Source of the DNA: Antedon mediterranea
Lineage: Eukaryota; Echinodermata; Crinoidea; Comatulida; Antedonidae
Length of the DNA: 64,000 bases
Assembly: GCF_964355755.1 (NCBI RefSeq)
Contig: NC_092672.1
Span: 1,364,001 to 1,428,000, forward strand
Reading direction: 5' to 3'
Part shown: one piece after another, positions 44,277 to 56,200 of the stretch
Layout: each line of letters opens with the position of its first letter
Numbering within the stretch: position 1 is the first letter of the stretch
The notes under the pieces: generated by a model
Seen by the model: the letters and a program-made list of their open reading frames with translations, nothing else
Told to the model about the DNA's origin: nothing
Databases searched by the model: none
Made by a program: the position numbers and the translations under genes

Positions 44277-47200
44277 TTACGATTCAGAGTCAACCTCAGT
44301 GCTCTCGTTGTCCAGCGTTCTTCCAGTGCTGGAAAGATTACGGGCATTGTTCACGTAGCCGTTGATGTGTGGAGAATACACAGCAGACCCCGGTGAACGT
44401 ACCGTGAGCAGACCTTCAGGCCGATGGCTAGACAGGTCTAATGATGGTGCGTAGCTAAGAATAAAATAAAATAAATTATGTTTCAAAACAACTGACAAAA
44501 CAAAATAAATCCACTAAAACTGACAATAAAACATCGGAAGAGATTGTCTAGAGAAAAAGAGAGATACAGCAATACTACTATTTGTGGTAAAAAAATAAAC
44601 ACAGAGTGTCTAAAAAAACTTAAGAATATGATAACCCTAATAATACCTCATGGAGTTTCCGAGTCCACTGCTTAATGACCCTTTTGGCGCTCCATAGCTA
44701 AATGATGACATCGGGTGAGTTATTGGCAAACTGCCTGGCAAAACTGCTTTGTTAATCTCCTACAAGAAAATAATGAATTGATGCAAAATTAGGTAAAATA
44801 GTTATACTACATCCATATTTAGTTCTGGGAAGACTAAAGTTTCTATTCAATTAATCAAATAAATTTGAATTTCATAAAATTAAACATAAGGTTATGTACA
44901 GAATGTCATCAACAGAAATGAAAAAGGGAGCTTAATTAAATTAAGCAGAGCAGTAAGTAATAAAATGTAAATAATAATAAAACAGGAATAACAACAATAA
45001 AAAAACAATAATGTAAATGATTTTATGAAAATGCTAAAGATTAGGAAAAAATTCATATAACTGTACATACTTCTTTCTGTTTTTCCAAGCGATATTCCCT
45101 GACTAGCTTTTCGAGTGCGATACGTTGTTTGCTCAACACATCCACTCTTTCTTGAAGCACTCCGTTCTCATACTCCAAGAACTTTAAACGATACTCCATT
45201 GTTGCTAGGTTACGAGATTGGTCTCTTGTTAACTCTTCATTTTCACTAAATCTATGAAAACATTTTCAATGTTTTATTTTTAACATCGTAACAACTTTTG
45301 TTAAAAAAATATTCTTTATTTCAAGCCAACAGTGTAAAACACCAATAACAGGTTGAAAATAAAATAACTATAAATAAAAGCCAATATAAATATATACAAA
45401 AATGTAAAATTTGTTAACGAGTTTGATGTAATTTTTATTAAATGTTTAACATTTTGTCTCTAGAAAACAAATTTCATATATTTACTGTACATTAGCGTTT
45501 TAACATGACAAAATAAAATGAATCTGAATTTGTAATGTGTTTGTGTAGATGCGTCCTATCTAATACCGGTAAATAATTACAGAATGTTATTAAGTTTATG
45601 CAATTTATATTAGATTGCAAGATCTCACTTATTACATGACAATACATTTGTGCTATAGCTACACAATATGCAAGTATATCATACTTAGCAAGGAGTTCCC
45701 TATGCTCTGACAGCAACTGTTTGTGATTGGTGTCCATGTTGTTCTTCCATTGCTGTTCATGTTGCAATTCTCGTTTGGCATTCGTTAGTTCCTCTTGTAA
45801 CTTGTTCAAACTCTCAGTCAAAATCAATTTGTGTCTTGTAAAAATCTCTCTAATAAAAGTATTAAAAAAAACAATAATTGTATATAGTATTTAAATCCAA
45901 AGAGAATAACTATTATGTGGAATTAAAATGGCATATTCAACAACAACAATTATTTTGAGAGAGACATACAATATATCTTTAATTAAATACTATTATTTAT
46001 ATATATTTCAGTTGCATTTCAGTAAACTCTTTTGCTTTAAACACTAAGTTCAACCTCAATATTTGTAGTTGTTTGTGTCATTCAATGACTTAGTGTGAAT
46101 CTGTCTTTAATAATATTCCTTAAGCTACTGAACATAAGTGACCTGGGCAATAATAAAGAAACAATGATATTTACAAATTCAATGTACAATAATAAGAGTA
46201 TAGAACAGTTTCTAATAATCAACTTTACCTCGCTGCTTGTAATTTGCTCCTGTGGTGGCGCTTTTGATCGTCATACTTGTGCATCTGTAGTTGCAGTTTC
46301 TCCGTCGTTTGGAACACCTCCATCTGCAGCCTATCAACCTGGTTTCTTAAGCTTGACAGTTGGTCTGACAGCACTTGCTTATTTTTCTCAGATACACTTT
46401 GCTGGAAAAATCATAAAAACACTGTTACGTATTGATGTGAACTGCTGGTGACAGATTATTACGTTCATAGTTGAAATTACTAAAACTGTGGCACCAAATA
46501 TGGTGAATTGATGTACAACAATGAACACACAAAATAAATTTAACTAAATATTGGGAGAAAAAAAGTAGAGGAGGAGAAACTGACCATTTCACTAATGGAT
46601 TTATTTTGGTCCTCAATTGTATGAAGTTTGTTCTGTGTTTCAAGGTATTTGTGTTTCAGTTCTGAGTTATTGTGGTGAAGCTGATCTTCTTTGTTGCGGA
46701 AGAAATCCAACTGACTTTTGAGCTCTTCAATATGCTGATTTTGTAACGACCTGATAATAAATAAAATACAAGAAATGAATTATAATTATAATTTAAAGAT
46801 ATCAATTTTCTATATTTCTAAAGTTTTTGAAAACAACTAAATAAAGTTATATATAGCTATATAAAATATATACGTTGAGTGTTTCATTGAGGATGATGAT
46901 CCAAACATAAATATACACATATATACATATATAAACACATCAGGCAATGAACATTATTTCTAAACCGCCCGATGATATACTGAAATTTAATTAATTAATT
47001 TGAAACGATAAAGATGAGGAAATCTGTGAGAATGAGAAAAAGTCGCCCCAACCGAGACTCGAACTCGGACCGCCTGCTTGATATGCAGATGTCCTAACCA
47101 TTAGACCACTGGGGCTTTCATGGTATTGTTCAAACTCGATTGGATAGCGACTCTTTAACATTCTCGGCGTGGTACGGCGGAACAGCACTAGTCCTCAGTT

Positions 47201-50200
47201 GTACATATATACATATATACATACATATACTGTATACATATACATATATATATACATATATACATACATTTTTTTAGAATACATAAATAACACACATTTT
47301 TTATTAATAATAAATATAAACTTATCTTGCGGAATGAACAACTGTAACCTAGATCTAGTCTTACAAGGATCTGAACATACATTTAGTTTCTAAATTGTTT
47401 AAAATAGAAGTGGGACACTTCTTATTAAGGAGGGGAGGTGTAACCCCAGAAGTTAAGGTCACGCTATAGTTCATAGAGAGAACCTCGTGGGTTGAAGAGG
47501 TGAGATAAATCATGGCGATGTAAAGTGTATAATAACCCAATAGAGGATTAAATTTAAAGAGCTGGATGTTGAGATTGTTTATTGACTACTGTTACACTAC
47601 CACTAATTACGATCACAGGTTACAATATTAATAACAAACCTTTGAATTCTATCCTCTTGTATTTGTGATTTATATTTGAGTATTTCTTCTCTACAGTTCT
47701 GTACCTCTATACGTGTTGCTTCGTAATCCTTCAACTGTTGCTCCGCTGTTTGAAGCTTAAGTGACATGTCATCGACTTCCTGCTGTAACTCTGGAATCTA
47801 TCAATTCATTTGCTTGTTAATGAATATTCATCAGTTTTTTTAATATGGATAATAATAATAATAATAATAATAAATAACATTTATAAAGCGCAAGAGACAA
47901 AGGTTTCAAAGCGCTGTGTTTTCCAAGATCAGTGCAAGTAGTAGCGTGCGATTATGCTTCTCTGAAGAGATGAGTTTTGAGTTTAGTTTTAAATGTGATA
48001 ACAGATTTTGATGAGCGTATTTCGAGTGGTAGAGTGTTCCAGAGTTTTGGGGCTGCGACAGCGAAAGCACGATAATATTCAAGTTTGTATGAAATTATGA
48101 ACATTATTATATCTGTAAGTTGTCAAAACGTCCCTATTAAGCAAGCTTCCCACTACTGACACAACACAAGGAGGTAGATGCAACAAGTGAGTTGACCAAT
48201 GTTTACAAACCTCCCTATTAAGCAAGCTTCCTACTACTGACACAACACAAGGAGGTAGATGCAACAAGTGAGTTGACCAATGTTTACAAACCTCCCTATT
48301 AAGCAAGCTTCCTACTACTGACACAACACAAGGAGGTAGATGCAACAAGTGAGTTGACCAATGTCTACAAACCTCCCTATTAAGCAAGCTTCCTACTACT
48401 GACACAACACAAGGAGGTAGATGCAACAAGTGAGTTGACCAATGTCTACAAACCTCCCTATTAAGCAAGCTTCCTACTACTGACACAACACAAGGAGGTA
48501 GATGCAACAAGTGAGTTGACCAATGTCTACAAACCTCCCTATTAAGCAAGCTTCCCACTACTGACACAACACAAGGAGGTAGATGCAACAAGTGAGTTGA
48601 CCAATGTCTACAAACCTCCCTAAGCAAGCTTCCCACTACTGACACAACACAAGGAGGTAGATGCAACAAGTAAGTTGACCAATGTCTACAAACCTCCCTA
48701 AGCAAGCTTCCCACTACTGACACAACACAAGGAGGTAGATGCAACAAGTGAGTTGACCAATGTCTACAAACCTCCCTATTAAGCAAGCTTCCTACTACTG
48801 ACACAACACAAGGAGGTAGATGCAACAAGTGAGTTGACCAATGTCTACAAACCTCCCTATTAAGCAAGCTTCCCACTACTGACACAACACAAGGAGGTAG
48901 ATGCAACAAGTGAGTTGACCAATGTCTACAAACCTCCCTATTAAGCAAGCTTCCCACTACTGACACAACACAAGGAGGTAGATGCAACAAGTGAGTTGAC
49001 CAATGTCTACAAACCTCCCTATTAAGCAAGCTTCCCACTACTGACACAACACAAGGAGGTAGATGCAACAAGTGAGTTGACCAATGTCTACAAACCTCCC
49101 TAAGCAAGCTTCCCACTACTGACACAACACAAGGAGGTAGATGCAACAAGTAAGTTGACCAATGTCTACAAACCTCCCTAAGCAAGCTTCCCACTACTGA
49201 CACAACACAAGGAGGTAGATGCAACAAGTGAGTTGACCAATGTCTACAAACCTCCCTATTAAGCAAGCTTCCTACTACTGACACAACACAAGGAGGTAGA
49301 TGCAACAAGTAAGTTGACCAATGTTTACAGTATAAATGTTCATTTCAACAAATTTGGCATTATTGGTTGATATTACAGTGGCAGATCCAGGATTTTGAAA
49401 TAGAGAGGCCCAGGGCCTAAAAATGGTGATTGAAGGGCTGAGCTTAATTTGGTGTCCTAGTATCAGCAGCCCTCTTGGATCCGCCCCTGTATTAGGTATA
49501 AGGGAAGTACAACATGTTAGCAGTCGATGGCTAAGTTACAACATTTGACCGGGGGTTTGGAAAAAAAGCTGAAATATGGATTGGCTGGAAGTCCTATCTA
49601 TATCATTATCTGACATACCCGTCTCTCAGCAGATTGTGCTCTGTGTTGAACTTTACCAAGAGCGGTCGATGACACGTTGACCTCTGCTTTGTGACGTTCA
49701 AATTCAGAATCCCTTAGACGAATTGTGTTATTTTGCTGTTTATGTTTAAAGATTAAAGTACAGAATTATCATTTGAATTGAATTGAATTTGTTATATATT
49801 ATTTTTATTATTATATACTGGGTAACCTTTTCAGTCAAAGAATGTACACCGGGGTAACCCACACTCGTCTTGAAAGATGTACTAGGTTCTTTAAAGAACA
49901 TGAGCTAGATATGTACACTGGACCTACAGTTTATAGTACTTACCACCAGATTTTTTTTCTGCTCCATTAATTAGATTTTAACTCGGCTAAATAATTGCTT
50001 TATACTATAAGGACTATAAACCATAGGTTCAGTGTACACAGTAATATTAATTAATAATAACCTGTGTGTACTTTAAAGACCCAGTTCATTATTCGAAAAA
50101 GAGTAGACGGGTCATTCCATCTCAGATCACCCAATGAGTTAAACCCTACCTCTTCCAATTTTGATGAAATTTGGTATATGGGTGATTCATAGCAATTAAA

Positions 50201-53200
50201 GCCAAAATTTCAAATTTTAACTTTATTGGACCAACGGTTTTCGAGATATCGCAATTTCAATTTTCGGTTTTTACGCAAAAAAGGGCGCGTCCGCCACGTT
50301 TCAAAGAGCTGTATCTCGGGAACTATAGGTTCGATTTTAAAAGCAAAGGTATTTTTGTAAAGGGGAGACCATAAGGAATCTAAATATACTAATTGTGTGT
50401 GTTTTATGTTAATTTTAAGTTGAATAAAACTTTGACATATATTTTGACCTTGAAATTGACCCCGTGGAACACGCCCGTTTTGTTGGTGACTATCATGAAA
50501 AATGTAGCCCTACGTGTCAACTACAACATATACAAAAATTGGAGGGGTTTTTTTCTTTGTTTCCATGAAATTACAATTTGAAGTTGACATACCTCTTCCT
50601 TTTAGTGTATTTTTGGTGTCTGTCCATGCATTACTTCAATGTCAATTTGATGTATTCCAAAATTAATTTTATTTACAAACTAAATATTATTATAATGTTA
50701 CAATTGTCTATGTCTGGCCTTTACTCCTTGTCATCTGGACAATTCAAACAGTATTTAGAAATGTTGTGGCGATCATTTTGGGAAATACTGTAATTCCTAG
50801 TCGAAGAGGATTTTATAAACGGAGAGGATTTTATAAACGGAGAGGCTATAATACAATGTACATTTGATTCAGGAATCCAACAACAGTCTTCTTTGGACGG
50901 CCAATAAAAGGTTTTCGCTGACCCATGAGGATGCATAAATTTAATTTGAAAATCCCCAAACTCTTCTGAGAGTGAGACATCCACCACCAAACCAATCCAT
51001 GGGACACCATCATAACTACAGCACACAAAATTCTGAAGTCTAATAATGGTGGGTTGTGTATCAGCAACAATTTCATTTTCATCACTGAAAGATTCTTGAA
51101 TCACTACCACATCCGGAGGGTTTATCTGGGTACTAAGTTTGTAGACCTGCATCTGTGCCAGAGAAACGGGAACAAAGCGATGATATTGTAATGTACCCTT
51201 GATGGTCTGGGCGAGGTTGAATCTCGGCTTTATTTCTTTTTCTACAGTAGATACCTCATCTATTCCCACATGAAAAAAGTTGATGCCTGGAATGTCCATA
51301 TGAGCGAGTCATATGGCCGAGCGGTTAAGGCAGGGGCGCCGTTTACCGTACCTAAAAGACAACAACATCGGCAAGGGTTCGAGGCCGACTCGCTCCTCTC
51401 TTCAAGTCTTCTCGGATAAGGACTATAAACCATAGTCCAGTGTACACAGTTATAACATGTGTGTACTTTAAAGGACCCAGTTCATTATTCGAAAAAGAGT
51501 AGGGGGTTACCCCGGTGAACTGGTTCACACAATAGCCCCTGTATCAGGGGGATTACCACCTATCTGATAGGACAGTGACTAATTCACTATTGATAATCCT
51601 TGGCCACATTGCCTAAAGACATAAAATAGAAATAAAAAATTACACAGTAGTCGAACATACTGAGAGATGTGATAATATGACATTCAGTCAAACGCTGTAA
51701 GCTTCTCTTAGTGACAAGCCTCTTAACTGTTCCACCTATGCCATCACACGCACTCTTGCCATGTGATGTAGCGAAAAAATTCCACTCGGCGTCTAAACCA
51801 AAATCTTCCTGGTAGTGGCAAAGGTTAATAAAGTAATATTTGTTTTTGTATTGGCCGCCACATCCATCTGTGAAATAATGAACTTTTTTCATGGTTGGTA
51901 GTTTTGTTTTTATATAGGGGATGACAACCTTTAAAAAGGCATATACAGTAACTGTTGTATGTTCTCTGCAATCACTTATTATGCATATGTTAATGTGCAT
52001 AATAACATAGTAAGGACACTAAACTATGTGTCAAAATTGATTTGAAAAGTATGTGAGTTACCCAGTATTTCTCATATCAAAATACATCTACTGTTTAAGT
52101 GGGCCTGATGAGAAAGCGTAACAATAAGACACCTTAACAGTTAGTGTTCACACTGTGTATAAGTATAACAACACCAAAAATACACTAAAAGGAAGAGGTA
52201 TGTCAACTTCAAATTGTAATTTCATGGAAACAAAGAAAAAAACCCCTCCAATTTTTTTATATGTTGTAGTTGACACGTAGGGCTACATTTTTCGTGATAG
52301 TCACCAACAAATCGGGCGTGTTCCACGGGGTCAATTTCAAGGTCAAAATATATGTCAAAGTTTTATTCAACTTAAAATTAACATAAAACAAACACAATTA
52401 GTATATTTAGGTTCCTTATGGTCTCCCCTTTACAAAAATACCTTTGTTTTTAAAATCGAACCTATAGTTCCCGAGATACAGCTCTTTGAAACGTGGCGGC
52501 CGCGCGCTTTTTTGCGTAAAAACCGAAAATTGAAATTGCGATATCTCGAAAACCGTTGGTCCGATAAAGTTAAAATTTGAAATGTTGGCTTTAATTGCTA
52601 TGAATCACCCATATACCAAATTTCATCAAAATTGGAAGAGGTAGGGTTTAAAATTCCATTTTTTTTGGGTGAACTGAGATGGAATGACCCAGACAAGAGG
52701 GTTACCCCGGTGAACTGGTTCACACAATAGCTCCTGTATCAGGGGGATTACCACCCTATCTGATAGGAGAGTGATTATTGGTAATCCTTGGCCACATTGA
52801 AATAAAATAAAATAATAAATTTCTGACAATTTTACTCAATTGTATGTTACTTACTCGTTCTATTTCTGTCTCCAACTCCTGCCTTGCTGCTTCACTGTTT
52901 GTTAACTTCTCTAGAAGATCTTTCATCTGATTCCATAACTAAGAGGAAACAAAACACAAAAAACAAATAATAGTTATCCATGGCTACTAGATACTGCTAA
53001 GTAACCAGCTTGAATTCTCCTAGGCTACAAATGACACAAAGAAACTTGATTATTAAGTTCCTTGGGTTCTAATATAACTTTTGAAAGAACAGTTATAAAC
53101 ACAAATCTAGACAGCTAATTAAAACAATACTTTACAATGGTTGTGAGCTGACTGTATTTTACAGTGAATATGGATTATGACATGCTGCCCTCTGCTGCCC

Positions 53201-56200
53201 TCAATGGCACAGGTTTAATACAATTATTAACCACTCAGAATGACTTGTTTGTCAAGTAAAGTAAAATAGAATCTGATTGGTTAAAGGTATGCCACCTACT
53301 TGGTTTGTCACACATCTTTGAATACTAATGACAAACACAATGCATTATTATTAATCCCCTTTTTAAATTTACCAGCTAAAAATATTTATCAATCAACAAG
53401 AGGATATAAGATCTTAAAACAATCGATATCAGATTGTGAAATTTCAAACAAAGCAGGAGGGGATATAAAGATATGAAAACCTGAAAAAAAAAGGATAACG
53501 GATCTGAAAATCTCAAAACAGAGGCTTTAAAATGTGAAATGTCTGCTTTTTTCCTGTTATTCAGTTTTATGTCATTATTTTTCTTTTTTCTGTTTAGAGA
53601 CAAGTTCTTTTACTTCTATTCCCGATCCCTGAAACAGCTCCTATTATCATTACCATTTAACATACTGTAAATGTATGCTTGTTTTTTTTTGTGAACTGTT
53701 TAAAAAAAAGTGAATGAATAATGAAAAACTTTACCTTGGTCATTTCTTCTTCCAATACTTTGTTTCGTCCTTCCACGTCGTTTCGCAGCCTGATCTCATC
53801 TTCAAGTCTGCTGTCACCGGTATTTGTGACGCTACAAAGTCGAGTGTTCTCTTTTCGCAGTTGACTTACTTCCTACAAGACCATTAATGTTTTGTTATCA
53901 CAAAATGTTCAGGGTGAAAATAGGTACTGTTAATTCAAGTTAACCTTATTTAACCACCGAGGCTCAGATCAAATCATGGTTGGTTTTCCTTGGGCCGTGC
54001 ACATATAAAATACAATTTCAACCATGTTTAACCATATTATGTATTTATTTATTTATTCAAATTTATTTTACAAGGGTAGCTCCAACAGTTTTCTAAATTT
54101 GTATTGATATTTTAGAAATATGATGTTAATGACGTAATTATGTAAACTCACTTCATTTTTCTCTGAAATAGTTTCTTGTAAATCTTTTGTTTTTCGATCG
54201 GCACGGTCCAGCTGCCACTTCAATTCGTTGTTCTCACGACCAAATTTCTCACGTTCAGAAATCATTTCACGTTGTACACGAACAATCTCAACATCCATGT
54301 TGGTCTAAAAGGTAAACGAAAATGTATTTTACATGTTCTCTACTAAAATCTGCACGACTCAGATTAGACCTCTCAAAAATTTGCCTTCTCAAATGCAAAT
54401 AAACCACAGAGAAAATCCTGATGATCGGTAAAATGACTATTTATCATGCAAGACCTACTAGATGACTATTAACCTCATGCAGATAGTATTAAGCATATGC
54501 AGATAGTATTAAGCATATGCAGATAGTATAAGCATATGCAGATAGTATTAAGCATATGCAGATAGTATTAAGCATATGCAGATAGCATAATTGAATGCTA
54601 TACTTTCATTGTTCCTCCAGTAGACTAAATGATAAGGAGGTTTTTATATCAAGAATCCAAGTTTTTGGACAATATTTCTGTTCTCTTTCAACATAATAAT
54701 ACAGTATAGGATTGTTAATATTAAATGATACCATTAAGTTAGTCATACAGAATGTATTAATATTATCAAATAATACTTTAAACACTATTGATGAATGATG
54801 AATGATAAATAATATATAATATAAAAAAATAAGTTTGTTTGCTGCCCATTTCTCAACCAAAATATGTTTTATCTTAAATATCAATAGTGCTCTAATTTTA
54901 AGATAAATAACAAAATCGCAGGGACTTCTCTCAAACAGTTGTTTTTCATATGTGATGTGCCCATATATGGACATGAAGACATGATATCACTACCATATTT
55001 GGGTATATAACTACCATATTTTGGCACACACTTTTTTAGTGCATGTAAACACTGCCAGAAAACAAAAGACTGGTAATAGCCTGAATTATAAAAATTAAAA
55101 TGATATGAAGTGCATGGTTTTTCCATTTTTTAACATTCAATAAATGTTCATGAAATGGATTGTGAGTTGATGAAATGATATTAAATGGTACGGTGTAGAC
55201 ACACAGAATCAAAGTTTGATTGAAATTGATGCACATACCAGTTTACATTCAAGTTCTTCAATATCTCTCTTGAAATTGAAATAAGATGCCTTTTGTCAAG
55301 TTGTATATTTATGACATAATTTTTGTGAATTTATTTTTTATTTATACTGAGTAACCTCTTCAGTCAATTCAAAGTCACCGGGGTAACCCTCTACCCATCT
55401 CGTAAGTAGTGCTAGGTGCTTTAAAGTGCACATGAGCTAGATGTGTACACTGGACCTACGGTTTAAAGTCCTTATCGGAGAAGACTCATTCTACCACCAG
55501 AATCACAAAGCGAGTGAGCCTAAAACCCACGCTCTTCATCTTACAATTACTTTATTATTACAATTAAAAACAAATTAATATCAACATTACCTGTCCTTGG
55601 CTAGAGATATCGTGGTTCCTTGAAACTTCCAATGACTTCTGATTGATTTCCTCTTTCAATTTCTTCACTGATCCTTCAGATAGTTTCAGTTTTTCTTTAA
55701 GGAAGGCAATCTCAGAAGTCAAATCTGACAAGAAAAGGATAATGATACTTTTGTTTGTTTTATCTTTATACTGGCTGACCTCTTTAGTCAAAGACTGATC
55801 TCCCAGAGGGCCCAGTTGGTGATCAGTGGCTGTGATGTACTAATACACCGGGGTAACCCCCTACTCGTCTCGAAAGATGTACTCGGTTCTTTAAAGTGCA
55901 CATGAGCTAGATGGGTACACTGGACCTACGGTTTATAATCCTTATCCAAGAAGACTTGTTCTACCACCAGAACCATGGAGTGAGTGAGCCTCAAACCCCT
56001 GTCGATGTTATGGCTACGTGATTACGGTTCCACTGTCTTAACCGCTCGGCCACTCACTCACTACTGTAATATTAGTTACGGACTTTTTTACTTTTCTGAA
56101 TGTAGTTTCAATGTCAAAATGTTTACGTTAATTGTGTAACAGTTCTTTTGAAAACATGTTGTATATTATTACTATACTGAATGTTAATCTGAAAATTAAC

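Larger units (their letters stand above)
50109..52690 (-). mobile_element. 2.58-kb DNA transposon with ~510-bp inverted repeats and AGAC target duplication
   Basis: Termini GGGTCATTCCATCTCAG and its complement. Inverted repeats run inward about 510 bases (50109-50617 and 52172-52690) with few differences. AGAC occurs immediately outside both ends (50105-50108, 52691-52694), a 4-bp target duplication. The interior encodes, on the minus strand, parts of a transposase-like protein interrupted by a SINE. Four-base duplications with a DDE/D-type enzyme are known for the Sola superfamily among others; I have not verified this assignment. The element is truncated relative to any full-length transposase. 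Confidence 0.85.
50008..52799 (+). mobile_element. tRNA-derived SINE split by a DNA transposon
   Basis: The left part (50008-50108) reads GGACTATAAACCATAGG ... TTCATTATTCGAAAAAGAG, ending in the AGAC target site. The right part (52691-52799) resumes AGACAAGAGGGTTACCCCGG, then ATCAGGGGGATTACCACC, ending CCTTGGCCACATTG and an A/T-rich AAATAAAAT tail. Joined across the transposon with one AGAC, the text matches the intact copy at 51303-51612. Confidence 0.8.

Noticed and set aside
48079-49308. A 409-codon open frame as a repeat protein
   Set aside because: It is the minisatellite read in a frame left open by unit lengths divisible by three. It lies in an intron, with variants spread evenly rather than by codon position.
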